From contig CAVTBE010000006.1 in NCBI GenBank assembly GCA_963732845.1, forward strand, positions 20,539-84,538: 64,000 nt of DNA, given 5' to 3'. Both the position numbers and the translations under genes were made by a program. Source of the DNA: CAVSRC01 sp963732845 (GTDB lineage Bacteria > Pseudomonadota > Alphaproteobacteria > Rhizobiales > Kaistiaceae). Position 1 is the stretch's first letter; each line of letters begins with the position of its first letter. Shown here piece by piece: positions 1 to 8,156 of the stretch. The notes below the pieces were generated by a model. That model did no database searches. It saw only the letters and a list, made by a program, of their open reading frames with translations, and was not told where the DNA came from.

Positions 1-1
1 C

Positions 2-811
2 ACCAAGGCAGATGCGCTGGCCGCAATCGAAGGCCTGGCGGCCCTGGCGCCGGCTCCCGCCCGGCCGCCGGCTGCACCGGTGGCGCGGGCGCCGTCGCCG
101 ACGAACGACGTGGCACGCGAGAACCGCGTGGCGATGACGCGGCTCCGCCAGACCATCGCCCGCCGCCTCAAGGAGGCGCAGAACACCGCGGCGATGCTGA
201 CCACCTTCAACGAGGTGGACATGACCAACGTCATGGCGCTGAGAAGCCAGTACCGCGACCTCTTCGAGAAGAAGCACGGCGTCAAGCTCGGCTTCATGGG
301 CTTCTTCGTGAAGGCCTGCGTGCAGGCGCTGAAGGAAATCCCGGCGGTCAACGGTGAGATCGACGGCACCGACATCATCTACAAGAACTACTACCACCTG
401 GGCATTGCGGTCGGCACCGACAAGGGCCTGATCGTGCCGGTGGTGCGCGATGCCGACATGAAGTCGCTCGCCGAAGTCGAGAAGACCATCGGCGACCTCG
501 GCAAACGGGCGCGCGACGGCCGGCTCGCCATCGAGGAGCTGCAGGGCGGCACCTTCACCATCACCAATGGCGGCATCTACGGCTCGCTGATGTCGACGCC
601 GATCCTCAATTCGCCGCAGTCGGGCATCCTCGGCATGCACAAGATCCAGGAGCGGCCGGTGGTGGTCGGCGGCAAGGTCGAGGTGCGGCCGATGATGTAT
701 CTGGCGCTGTCCTACGATCACCGCATCGTCGACGGCAAGGACGCGGTGACCTTCCTGGTGCGCGTCAAGGAGAGCCTGGAAGACCCGCAGCGTCTCGTGC
801 TCGACCTGTAG
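2..811 (+). CDS. sucB: Dihydrolipoamide succinyltransferase (E2 of 2-oxoglutarate dehydrogenase), 3' part
   Basis: This is the E2 core of the 2-oxoglutarate dehydrogenase complex, which transfers succinyl groups from dihydrolipoamide to CoA in the TCA cycle. The 5' end lies outside the window. The visible part starts at the end of the E3-binding domain (TKADALAAIEG), followed by an Ala/Pro linker and the complete catalytic acyltransferase domain. The active-site motif SYDHRIVDGKDA near the C-terminus gives the catalytic His and Asp, and the protein ends in the family-typical LVLDL. A GTG at 80 is internal, not the real start. The nearby lpd gene supports the OGDH rather than a branched-chain assignment. 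Confidence 0.93.
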   Translation, partial: TKADALAAIEGLAALAPAPARPPAAPVARAPSPTNDVARENRVAMTRLRQTIARRLKEAQNTAAMLTTFNEVDMTNVMALRSQYRDLFEKKHGVKLGFMGFFVKACVQALKEIPAVNGEIDGTDIIYKNYYHLGIAVGTDKGLIVPVVRDADMKSLAEVEKTIGDLGKRARDGRLAIEELQGGTFTITNGGIYGSLMSTPILNSPQSGILGMHKIQERPVVVGGKVEVRPMMYLALSYDHRIVDGKDAVTFLVRVKESLEDPQRLVLDL

Positions 812-838
812 AGGTCACGCGCGTCCGGGCTTCGGCTC

Positions 839-1282
839 ATGCGCAAGGCTTGGCTCCGGCACCTGATGCTGGCGGCCGCGCTGATTTCCGCCCCGGTCGC
901 ACGGGCGGCCGCGCCACCGAGCGCGGAAGACTATCTGAGGGTGCTCGCCAACGGGCCATGGCCGCTGGAAATCCTCGCCTACTGCTATGCGACCGTCGAC
1001 AAGGATCCGTTCTTCCGCGAGGTCGGCACCCGCTGGCGGGCGCGCAACGACGGTCTGCTGGCGACGGTCGCGCAGAAGGCGGCGGACGTCGACATTCCCG
1101 ACGCGGTGCGCCGCGCGGCGGACGCCGCGGCGCTCGGTGCCATCGAGCGGCTGGTCGGGAGGCAATACGACAAGCCGGCCTGGTGCCGGACGATTGCCGG
1201 CGTGATCGACGGCGGCGCCTACGACATCGACCGGCGCAGTGACCTCGCGGCGGCACTCAAACGCATCTTCGGTCGTGACTAG
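839..1282 (+). CDS. Hypothetical secreted protein, 147 aa
   Basis: I do not recognise a family. The first ~24 residues form a signal peptide: charged MRKAWLRH, a hydrophobic stretch, and an ARAAA cleavage region. The mature part is about 120 residues, mostly helical in character, with two cysteines. It starts 27 bases after sucB and precedes lpd on the same strand, so it is probably co-transcribed between E2 and E3. Its relation to the dehydrogenase is unknown. ATG start; no strong Shine-Dalgarno sequence is seen. Confidence 0.6.
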   Translation: MRKAWLRHLMLAAALISAPVARAAAPPSAEDYLRVLANGPWPLEILAYCYATVDKDPFFREVGTRWRARNDGLLATVAQKAADVDIPDAVRRAADAAALGAIERLVGRQYDKPAWCRTIAGVIDGGAYDIDRRSDLAAALKRIFGRD

Positions 1283-1479
1283 AAAATAGGCACGCGCAAC
1301 CATGCGGCATTTCTACATACGGCGCCCGGGCGCGGGGTGCGTTATTCAGGATGAACCGGTCGGAGCTTCCGGCGTTGCTGAGACGCAAGGCTGTTGCGTG
1401 CGAATGAACGCTGACACGAAGCCGCCCAGCCGTTATCAGTCTGGCGGCATGCCAGACCCTCGCTAGCGGAGTGAAGTCC

Positions 1480-2883
1480 TTGGCCTACGATCTTGCCGTC
1501 ATCGGCAGCGGACCCGGCGGCTATGTGTGCGCCATCAAGGCCGCCCAGCTCGGTCTCAAGGTGGCCGTCATCGAGAAGATGCCGACCTACGGCGGCACCT
1601 GCCTGAACATCGGCTGCATCCCGTCGAAGGCGCTCCTGCACGTCTCGGAGCAGTTCGAGGCGGTCGGTCATTCCTTCGCCGGCTTCGGCATCAAGGTCGG
1701 TGCGCCTGAACTCGACCTCGCCACCATGATGGGTCACAAGGACGGCGTCGTCGAGGCGAACACCTCCGGCGTCACATTCCTTTTCAAGAAGAACAAGATC
1801 GACGCCTTTCAGGGCACCGGCGTGATCGCCGGTCCGGGCAAGGTGCGGGTCATGGACGTCGACGGCAACGAGCAGATGACCGTCGAGGCGGCGAACATCG
1901 TGATTGCCACCGGCTCGGACGTGGCGCCGCTCGGCGGCGTCGAGATCGACGAGGAACGGGTGGTGACCTCGACCGGCGCGCTCTCCCTGGCGAGCGTGCC
2001 GAAGCGGCTGATCGTGGTCGGCGCCGGGGTGATCGGCCTCGAACTCGGTTCGGTGTGGCGGCGGCTGGGCGCCGAGGTGACGGTGGTCGAGTTCCTCGAC
2101 CGCGTGCTCCCTGGCCTCGACGGCGAGGTCGGCAAGACCGCGCAGCGCATCTTCACCCGCCAGGGCATGACGTTCCGCCTGTCGAGCAAGGTCGCTTCGG
2201 TCGACAAGAGCGGCGAGGTGCTGAAGGTCGCGGTCGAGCCGGCGGCGGGCGGCGACGGCGAGATCCTCGAGGCGGACGTGGTGCTGGTCGCCATCGGCCG
2301 GCGGCCCTACAGCGACGGACTCGGCCTCGACGAAGCCGGGATCAAGCGCGACGAGCGTGGCTACATCCTGGTCGACGACCATTATCAGACGGCGGTCCCC
2401 GGCATCTATGCCGTCGGCGACGTCATCGGTGGCCTCATGCTCGCGCACAAGGCGGAGGACGAGGGCGTCGCCGTGGCCGAGATCCTCGCGGGCCAGGCGG
2501 GCCACGTGAACTACGGCGTCATTCCGAACGTGGTCTACACGACGCCGGAGATCGCCTCGGTCGGCAAGACCGAGGAGGAGCTGAAGCGGGAGGGCACCGA
2601 ATATCGCAGCGGGCGGTTCCCGTTCTCGGTCAACGGCCGGGCGCGCGCCATGGGCGAGAAGGACGGCTTCGTCAAAGTGCTGGCCGCGGCGGCAACCGAC
2701 CGGGTGCTCGGCGTCCACATCATCGGCCCCTTCGCCGGCGAACTGATCCAGGAGGCTTCGGTGCTGATGGAATTCGCCGGTTCGGCGGAGGACCTCGCCC
2801 GGGTCTGCCACGCCCACCCGACGCTGTCCGAGACGGTCAAGGAGGCGGCGCTCGCCGCCTGGTTCAAGCCGATCCACATGTGA
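1480..2883 (+). CDS. lpd: Dihydrolipoyl dehydrogenase (E3)
   Basis: This FAD enzyme reoxidises the dihydrolipoyl groups of 2-oxo-acid dehydrogenase E2 subunits with NAD+. The N-terminal FAD fold has GSGPGGYVCAIKAAQ. The redox disulfide is in GGTCLNIGCIPSKALL. The NAD-binding fold has VGAGVIGLELGSVW, and the C-terminal dimer domain carries the catalytic His-Glu in HAHPTLSETVKEAA. An in-frame GTG lies at 1471, but GGAG at 1468-1471 sits 8 bases before the TTG at 1480. That start gives the family-typical N-terminus M-A-Y-D-L-A-V-I-G, so I prefer it (467 aa). It belongs with the sucB locus. Confidence 0.95.
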   Translation: MAYDLAVIGSGPGGYVCAIKAAQLGLKVAVIEKMPTYGGTCLNIGCIPSKALLHVSEQFEAVGHSFAGFGIKVGAPELDLATMMGHKDGVVEANTSGVTFLFKKNKIDAFQGTGVIAGPGKVRVMDVDGNEQMTVEAANIVIATGSDVAPLGGVEIDEERVVTSTGALSLASVPKRLIVVGAGVIGLELGSVWRRLGAEVTVVEFLDRVLPGLDGEVGKTAQRIFTRQGMTFRLSSKVASVDKSGEVLKVAVEPAAGGDGEILEADVVLVAIGRRPYSDGLGLDEAGIKRDERGYILVDDHYQTAVPGIYAVGDVIGGLMLAHKAEDEGVAVAEILAGQAGHVNYGVIPNVVYTTPEIASVGKTEEELKREGTEYRSGRFPFSVNGRARAMGEKDGFVKVLAAAATDRVLGVHIIGPFAGELIQEASVLMEFAGSAEDLARVCHAHPTLSETVKEAALAAWFKPIHM

Positions 2884-2888
2884 AACGA

Positions 2889-2918
2889 AAGAAGCGCCGG
2901 TGGCAGCCGGCGCTTCTT
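2889..2918. terminator. Bidirectional hairpin terminator between lpd and the small minus-strand gene
   Basis: A perfect 12-bp stem (AAGAAGCGCCGG / CCGGCGCTTCTT) with a 6-base loop (TGGCAG) lies between the convergent ends of lpd and the gene ending at 2941. The flanks are A-rich on the left and T/C-rich on the right, so it can serve both directions. Confidence 0.75.
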
Positions 2919-2940
2919 CCTCACGCGGTTCGCCGTGGCG

Positions 2941-3135
2941 TCAGGCGATCCGGTGTTCGTCGGCAAGTTCCCCGAGGTAGGTCAGGACCATTTGACGGAG
3001 CTTTGCCGAGGCGACCGGCTGAGCCGGCTGGGGTGCCACGGACGCCATGGTCATCTGGTGGAACTCGCAGGCCGAGGCGCTACCGACGCCGAAGAGCATC
3101 GCCAGCGCAATTGCGGAGGGGGCTAGGATTTTCAT
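2941..3135 (-). CDS. Small secreted protein, 64 aa
   Basis: I do not recognise a family. It begins MKILAPSAIALAMLFG, a clear signal peptide ending near GSASA with one Cys just after it. The mature peptide is only about 40 residues and holds a Pro/Gln-rich stretch and a predicted helix ending ELADEHRIA. The start is well supported: GGAGGT at 3141-3146 lies 5 bases upstream of the ATG. A strong hairpin follows its stop. The second tiny secreted protein upstream on the same strand (3299-3469) has its own terminator, so the two are probably separate transcripts. Confidence 0.6.
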   Translation of the reverse strand: MKILAPSAIALAMLFGVGSASACEFHQMTMASVAPQPAQPVASAKLRQMVLTYLGELADEHRIA

Positions 3136-3250
3136 CGGGCACCTCCGGTGCTGGGCCGGTCGCTGCCGGCCACCAGAGAGGCTACGCTCGGGTCGTGCCC
3201 GACGGAAGGACGCCGGCGATCACAAGGTTGCGAGGAAAAGGTGACAGAAA

Positions 3251-3276
3251 AGGCGCCGCGGGGGTCCGCGGCGCCT
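3251..3276 (-). terminator. Hairpin terminator after the 56-aa secreted protein
   Basis: A perfect 10-bp GC-rich stem (AGGCGCCGCG / CGCGGCGCCT) with loop GGGGTC. On the minus strand it is followed by TTTTCTGTC, so it looks like a rho-independent terminator for the gene at 3299-3469. Confidence 0.7.
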
Positions 3277-3298
3277 CTCTACTCATTGAGACAGCGAC

Positions 3299-3469
3299 TT
3301 ATTTCTTCTTGAAGTGGAAGAGCGCCGCGAGGAAGTCGTGGATCGGGTGAACGGTGGTCGCGGCGACCACATGGTGCTTGTGGAAGAAGAAGGCGCTGGC
3401 CGGCGTGGCGGTCGCGGCGACAGCGAAGCCGAGGACCAACGCGATCGAGGCGGTGCGGATCAGGCTCAT
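3299..3469 (-). CDS. Very small histidine-rich secreted protein, 56 aa
   Basis: A short gene with no family I recognise. It starts MSLIRTASIALVLGFA, a typical signal peptide with cleavage expected near TPASA. The mature piece is about 30 residues, rich in His, Phe and Lys: FFFHKHH, then HPIHDF, then FHFKKK at the end. A purine-rich GGGGAA lies upstream of the ATG and a strong hairpin terminator follows the TAA. The complete gene architecture argues that it is real despite its size. The histidines could bind metal, but that is inference. Confidence 0.55.
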   Translation of the reverse strand: MSLIRTASIALVLGFAVAATATPASAFFFHKHHVVAATTVHPIHDFLAALFHFKKK

Positions 3470-3573
3470 AGGAATTCCCCCTTTTGCCGGGTCGGACGCG
3501 CGACCCGCAAGGACAATAGCCGGCGGAAAGCCTTCCGGAAAGCCCGGACATCTGCCGTAAACGACGCCTATAC

Positions 3574-3812
3574 GGCGGCTTCGCGCCGGTCGGCCCGGTC
3601 GCCAATCTCATCGTGGTCGAGCGCGCCCGGCGCGAAGGCGCTGACCGATCAGCTTCTGGTCCCATTTCCGCGTCGGTGCGCCGCTCGCCGTGCTGACCAT
3701 CGCCTTCGGCGCCATGGTGGCCGTCATGAGCCGCCGCCATGGACGGTACCGCCGAGGTAACCAGGTAACGTCGGCGTCCGTCCTTCCAATCCGGCGCGAA
3801 AAGGTCATCTAG
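3574..3812 (+). pseudogene. C-terminal remnant of an ArsB/anion-permease-type transporter
   Basis: No intact gene fills 3470-3857, but the plus strand still reads as the tail of an ArsB/NhaD/SLC13-type permease. The first piece is GGFAPVGPVANLIVVERARR (from 3574), matching the family's re-entrant loop near the C-terminus. After a +1 frame change near 3640-3647 it continues ISFWSHFRVGAPLAVLTIAF (3648 onward), the expected last membrane segment, and stops at 3810-3812. Everything upstream, more than 300 residues, is absent. This is a decayed fragment, not a functional gene; the family identification is from motif memory. Confidence 0.6.
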
Positions 3813-3857
3813 CGGCCGTGGATGCGCGACAGCCTTGCCGCAGAATGGAGATGACCA

Positions 3858-4757
3858 GTGACTGACGGAAAACCGACTCTTCTGGTGACCGGCGCCAGCG
3901 GCCAGCTTGGCCGGCGCGTGGTCGAGCTGCTGCTGGAGCAGGATGCCGGCCACATCGTGGCGGCGACGCGCGATCCGGCCAAGCTCGATGCGCTGGCAAA
4001 GCGCGGCGTCGAGGTCCGCCGCGGCGATTTCGACGATGCCGCGACGCTGGCGGCGACCTTTGCCGGCGCCGATCGGGCGCTGCTGATCAGCACCGATGCG
4101 GTTGGACGGTCGGGCGGCCGCAAGCAGCATCACGGCGTCGCGGTCGACGCCGCCGTGGCGGCCGGCGTCAGGCACATCCTCTACACTTCGGGGCCGTCGC
4201 CGCACCCCGATTCGGAATTCGCGATCGCCGACGATCACTACTGGACCGAGCAGGCGATCGCCGCGAGCCCGGTCGGCTGGACCATTCTGCGCAACAACCT
4301 CTATGCCGAGGTGGCGCTGATGGGCGCTCGCGGTGCGCTGGCGAGCGGCAAGCTTCTGACGGCGGCCCATGGCGGGGCGCGCGGCTACGTTGCCCGCGAG
4401 GACTGCGCCCGCGCCGCGGTGGCGGCGCTGCGGGATAGCTTCGACGGCAGACGCATCCTCGATATCACCGGCCCGGCAGCGGTGACCCAGGCGGAGCTCG
4501 CGACAATGGTCAGCGCCGTCGCCGGCCGTCCCATCGCGGTGGTTGACATGGATGCAGACGCGCTGCGTCAGACGCTGATCGGCTTCGGCGTGCCCGAGGC
4601 GGTGGCGGGCATGTACGCCGCCTTCGACCGCGAAGCGTCGCAGGGCTATTACGCGATCTGCACCGATGCGGTGGAGAGGCTCACCGGCAAGCCGCCGATG
4701 GCGCTCTCCACCTTCCTCGAACAGAACCGCGCCGCCCTGCTCGACAACAAGGCCTGA
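3858..4757 (+). CDS. NmrA-family NAD(P)-binding oxidoreductase (QorB-like quinone reductase)
   Basis: This is a 299-aa atypical short-chain dehydrogenase. The Rossmann motif TGASGQLGRRVVELL at residues ~11-25 binds NAD(P)H, and the RDPAKLDAL segment matches the NADPH-selecting loop of the NmrA/QorB group. QorB-type enzymes reduce quinones; others in the group are redox sensors, so the substrate is open. The GTG start is supported by GGAG at 3847-3850. It is a single plus-strand gene ending at a hairpin shared with the convergent DMT exporter. Confidence 0.8.
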   Translation: MTDGKPTLLVTGASGQLGRRVVELLLEQDAGHIVAATRDPAKLDALAKRGVEVRRGDFDDAATLAATFAGADRALLISTDAVGRSGGRKQHHGVAVDAAVAAGVRHILYTSGPSPHPDSEFAIADDHYWTEQAIAASPVGWTILRNNLYAEVALMGARGALASGKLLTAAHGGARGYVAREDCARAAVAALRDSFDGRRILDITGPAAVTQAELATMVSAVAGRPIAVVDMDADALRQTLIGFGVPEAVAGMYAAFDREASQGYYAICTDAVERLTGKPPMALSTFLEQNRAALLDNKA

Positions 4758-4765
4758 GAGCTGCG

Positions 4766-4796
4766 GCCGGCGTCGCGGCGGTTCCGCGGCGCCGGC
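4766..4796. terminator. GC-rich hairpin between convergent genes
   Basis: A 13-bp stem with one G·U pair (GCCGGCGTCGCGG / CCGCGGCGCCGGC) and a 5-base loop separates the convergent ends of the NmrA-like gene and the DMT transporter. No clear U-run follows, so termination strength is uncertain. Confidence 0.5.
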
Positions 4797-4807
4797 CCCG
4801 GCTTTCG

Positions 4808-5779
4808 TCAGCGCGACCGCTCGGCAAGGGTGAACCAGGCGACGCCGGCCAATACCAGCGCGGCGCCGAACATGCCGGCCGGGCTCAGCGTTTCGCCGAG
4901 GAAGACGGTCGCGAGCACGATGGTTACCACCGGCGAGACGGTGCCGATGGCGGCGTTGGCCTGGGCCGAGATGCGATGCAGCGCGGCGCTGAGGAAGAAG
5001 GACGGCAGCACGGTGGCGCCGATGGCGAGATAGACTGAGAGCCAGAAGACATGTGGGCTCACCACCAGGTCGGCGGGCGGATGGCCGGCGAGGAAGGTGA
5101 CGAAGGCGCCCACCGCTGCGCCGCTCATGGCAATGCAGGTAAAAAGCCGCGGGCCCATGACGGTGATCACCGGCTTGGCGAGCAGCTGATAGAAGGCGAA
5201 GGCCAGCGCCGAGCACAGCACCAGTCCGGCGCCGAGAACGGCGTTGGAGCCGCCGCTTTCCAGCTTCTCGACGAAGATCAGCGCCAGGCCGGCATAGCTG
5301 ACCAGGATCGCGCCGACCGCTTTCAGCCGCATTGGCTGGCGGAAGAACAGCGCCCCGAAGATCACCACGAAGAGCGGATAGGTGAACAGGATCAGCCGCT
5401 CGAACTGGGCGGAGATGAATTCCAGGCCGAGGAAGTCGGTGTAGCTGGCGAACCAGTAGCCGAGCACGCCGACTAGCGCCGCCTGCAGCAGGGTCACGCG
5501 CGATGGCAGCGGCCGGCCCCGCCGCCGCAGATCCCGGATCGCCAGTGCTCCGATGGCGACATAGAAGGGCACCGACAGGGCCATGCGCAGGGCGAGCAGC
5601 GTCGCCGCATCGACCGTCCCGCCGTAGGCGAGCTTGATCGCAATCGCCTTGGTCGAGAAGAGGATCGCGCCGATGGCGGCGAAGGCATAGCCGAGTTCGA
5701 CATAGCCGGGCGCGGCGGCGGCCGGTTGGGTCGGCGGAGAGCTGTCTTCGGTCGAGGCTGTCATCAGGCGATCATCCAT
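4808..5779 (-). CDS. DMT-family (EamA) transporter
   Basis: A 323-aa inner-membrane protein with about ten hydrophobic segments arranged as two EamA repeats. The second repeat starts around AVLGAGLVLCSALAF and both end in GE-x-L-type loops (FLGETLSPAGMFGAALVLAG). The family exports metabolites, amino acids or drugs; the substrate cannot be read from sequence. The first ~20 residues are polar, and an alternative ATG five codons downstream (5764) gives MTASTEDSS. It is monocistronic, facing the NmrA-like gene. Confidence 0.85.
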   Translation of the reverse strand: MDDRLMTASTEDSSPPTQPAAAAPGYVELGYAFAAIGAILFSTKAIAIKLAYGGTVDAATLLALRMALSVPFYVAIGALAIRDLRRRGRPLPSRVTLLQAALVGVLGYWFASYTDFLGLEFISAQFERLILFTYPLFVVIFGALFFRQPMRLKAVGAILVSYAGLALIFVEKLESGGSNAVLGAGLVLCSALAFAFYQLLAKPVITVMGPRLFTCIAMSGAAVGAFVTFLAGHPPADLVVSPHVFWLSVYLAIGATVLPSFFLSAALHRISAQANAAIGTVSPVVTIVLATVFLGETLSPAGMFGAALVLAGVAWFTLAERSR

Positions 5780-5956
5780 TTGATTTTCGGGACGATCGCT
5801 GGGGCTGGCTCCACCGGGGCGCGATCATCCGCGCTGCCGGTGGGTCGTGAATCACACGCCGCCGGGCCGCGCGAGGGCGCGGATAATAAGCCAGAGATGG
5901 GCGGCGGCGGTGAACATGGGGCGGCTGACGTAGCACGCCGGGGAATTGGCGGCAAA

Positions 5957-6913
5957 TCAGGCGCGCGGATGGGCCTTGTCATAGGCCGCCATCAGCCGCT
6001 CGGTGTCGACGCCGGTATAGATCTGGGTGGTCGACAGGCTGGCATGGCCGAGCAGCTCCTGGATGGCGCGCAGATCCCCGCCATTGGCGAGCAGATGGGT
6101 GGCGAAGGAGTGACGCAGCGCATGCGGCGTTGCCGTCGGCGGCAGGCCGAGCGCGCCGCGCAGCTTCTCCATCGCCCGCTGGACGATGCGCGGGTTGAGC
6201 GGCCCGCCGCGGGCGCCGACGAACAGCGGCCCGTCGTGGCCGGGCCGATAGGGGCACTGGCGGAGATAGTCGGCGATGGCCGCGGCGACCACCGGCAGCA
6301 CCGGCACGATGCGCTCCTTGTTGCCCTTGCCGCGCACGCGCAGCGCGTCGTTGGCGCCGCGCGGCGCCTCGCCGCGCTTGATCGCCAGCGCCTCCGAGAT
6401 GCGCAGGCCGGAGCCGTAGAGCAGCGCGAGGATGGCGGCGTTGCGGGCGGCGATCCACGGCTCGTCGTCGAGCGCGTTCTCGACCGCGATCGTCTCCAGC
6501 GCGGCGGTCGTGGTCAGTGGCTTGGGCAGGGTGCGCTTGGCGCGGGGCGGGCGGATGGCGCGTAGCGCCGCGCCGTTGGCGTGGCCGTCGCGTTCGAGGA
6601 AGCTGACAAACGAGCGGATGCCGGCGATGCCGCGGGCAAGCGTGCGCGAGCCGGCGCCGTCGTTGCGCCGGTCGGCCATGAAGGCGCGGATGTCGGTGGT
6701 GGCGAGCGCGCCCATGTCGGCCAGCGTCGGCGGGTTGCCGAGATGGCCGGTGAGGAAGCGCAGGAACTGCGCGACGTCGCGCGAATAGGCTTCCACCGTC
6801 TTGTCGGCCAGCCGGCGTTCGCTGGAAAGATGCCGCCGCCAGCGCTCGACGGCCTTGGCGAGGCCGGGCGTGGCGAAGACGAGCGGGGCGTCCGAGGGGG
6901 CGATTCGCGCCAT
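5957..6913 (-). CDS. xerC: Site-specific tyrosine recombinase XerC
   Basis: XerC acts with XerD and FtsK at dif to resolve chromosome dimers. The N-terminal SAM-like DNA-binding domain includes RRHLSSERRLADKTVEAYSR. The catalytic domain shows the whole set: Arg in LYGSGLRISEAL, Lys in RGKGNKERIVPV, HxxR in HALRHSFATHLL, His in LLGHASLSTTQIY and the Tyr nucleophile in IYTGVD. The frame stays open upstream, but MARIAPSD at 6913 gives the usual length (318 aa). Its place near lpd and priA matches the chromosomal xerC of Hyphomicrobiales, not a phage integrase. Confidence 0.9.
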   Translation of the reverse strand: MARIAPSDAPLVFATPGLAKAVERWRRHLSSERRLADKTVEAYSRDVAQFLRFLTGHLGNPPTLADMGALATTDIRAFMADRRNDGAGSRTLARGIAGIRSFVSFLERDGHANGAALRAIRPPRAKRTLPKPLTTTAALETIAVENALDDEPWIAARNAAILALLYGSGLRISEALAIKRGEAPRGANDALRVRGKGNKERIVPVLPVVAAAIADYLRQCPYRPGHDGPLFVGARGGPLNPRIVQRAMEKLRGALGLPPTATPHALRHSFATHLLANGGDLRAIQELLGHASLSTTQIYTGVDTERLMAAYDKAHPRA

Positions 6914-7065
6914 GGGACGAGTGTAGGCCGGAGGCCGGTGAAAGGCGGGTAAATGCCGCAAGCGCCCGCCGGCGCGGCAATTTGGCTTTGCCTCCGGCCA
7001 CCGGCCCGGCCCATAGTAGGCGAAACGCTTCAGAAAAAGCCTGATCCACAAGGGAGGACGACATC

Positions 7066-8115
7066 ATGGCGACACCCATCACACGGCGCGGCCTTGCCGC
7101 CCGGGCCGCGGCGGCGGCACTGCTGACCTTGTCATTGGGCGCGGTGGCGGTGGCCGCAGAAGCGCCGGCACCGCTCGACCCGCCGCAGAAGGTGAAGGTC
7201 GCCTATGTGCCGATCATGAAGTTCGCGACCCTGTACGTCGCGGCCGGCCGCGGGCTCTTCAAGAAATACGGCCTCGATGTCGATATCGAGCGGGTGAAGT
7301 CGGGCACCGAGGCCATCGCCTTCCTCACCCAGGGGTCCATCGACGTCGGCGGCATCGCCATCGTCACGTCGCTGTGGAACGGCTGGAACCGCGGCATGGA
7401 CATCCGCATCATCGCGCCGGGCGCGCTGGAGCCCTTCGAGAACAGCCCGACCAAGCTGGTGGTGCGCAAGGCGCTGAAGGACGGCGGCAAGGTCAAGGAC
7501 ATCGCCGACCTCAAGGGGATGAAGGTGGCGGTGGCCGGCGGGCCGGGCAGCGGCGGCGAATACCTGCTCGCCAAGGCGCTGGAGCGCGCCAAGCTGACCA
7601 TCCGCGACGTGGAGGCAATCAATCTCGGCAATGCCGACATGCCGCCGGCCTTCGAGAACGGCTCGATCGACGCCGCCATCCTCGGTTCGCCCTATGCCGA
7701 CCAGGTGATCGAGAGCGGCAACGGCGTGGAGCTTGCCGGCGACCTGACGCCCGGCCTGATGACCGTCGCCTTCGTCGGCTCCGGCAAGTTCGTCACAGAG
7801 CGGCCCGAGGTCGCGCAACGCTTCGTGCTGGCGCTGACGGAAGCCGCGCGCATGATGCAGGGCGACGCCTATCTGTCGCAGGAAAACATCGACGCCTACC
7901 TCACCTACACGAACTCGACCGAGGACGCGCTGCGCAAGGGCAGCCCGGTGCTCTACGACCCGAACATGGCGATCCCCGTCGACGGGCTGGCCGACGTCGA
8001 ACGCGTCCACCGCGAGAACGGGCGCACCGACTACACCGAGCCGCTCGACATCTCCAAGGTGGTCGACGACAGCTTCGTCAAGCAGGCGCTCGACGTTCTC
8101 GGTCCCGCCAAGTAG
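7066..8115 (+). CDS. ABC transporter substrate-binding protein, nitrate/sulfonate/taurine (SsuA/TauA) type
   Basis: A 349-aa periplasmic binding protein of the NMT1/SsuA-like fold. The N-terminus ITRRGLAARAAAAALLTLSL carries a twin Arg and hydrophobic core, so it could use the Tat or Sec route. The mature protein opens KVKVAYVPIMKFATLYVAAG, typical of the family, and AVAGGPGSGGEYLLAKAL is in the ligand-binding cleft region. GGGAGG precedes the ATG. It is followed by the ATPase and permease of the same importer. Candidate ligands include taurine, alkanesulfonates, nitrate or thiamine precursors; sequence does not decide. Confidence 0.88.
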   Translation: MATPITRRGLAARAAAAALLTLSLGAVAVAAEAPAPLDPPQKVKVAYVPIMKFATLYVAAGRGLFKKYGLDVDIERVKSGTEAIAFLTQGSIDVGGIAIVTSLWNGWNRGMDIRIIAPGALEPFENSPTKLVVRKALKDGGKVKDIADLKGMKVAVAGGPGSGGEYLLAKALERAKLTIRDVEAINLGNADMPPAFENGSIDAAILGSPYADQVIESGNGVELAGDLTPGLMTVAFVGSGKFVTERPEVAQRFVLALTEAARMMQGDAYLSQENIDAYLTYTNSTEDALRKGSPVLYDPNMAIPVDGLADVERVHRENGRTDYTEPLDISKVVDDSFVKQALDVLGPAK

Positions 8116-8123
8116 TCGGCGCT

Positions 8124-8152
8124 GCCGGCGGGAGACGCACTCTCCCGCCGGC
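8124..8152 (+). promoter_or_regulatory. Intergenic hairpin between binding-protein and ATPase genes
   Basis: A perfect 12-bp stem (GCCGGCGGGAGA / TCTCCCGCCGGC) with loop CGCAC starts 8 bases after the binding-protein stop and ends 4 bases before the ATPase ATG. There is no U-run. Such hairpins usually protect the upstream message and lower downstream expression, giving more binding protein than membrane complex. Here it would also mask the ATPase ribosome-binding region. Confidence 0.6.
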
Positions 8153-8156
8153 GCTC

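Noticed and set aside
1342..2877. 511-codon minus-strand open frame
   Set aside because: Antisense to lpd; composition typical of a GC-driven shadow frame.
3279..5216. 645-codon minus-strand open frame
   Set aside because: Covers the plus-strand NmrA-like gene and part of two minus-strand genes in the wrong frame.
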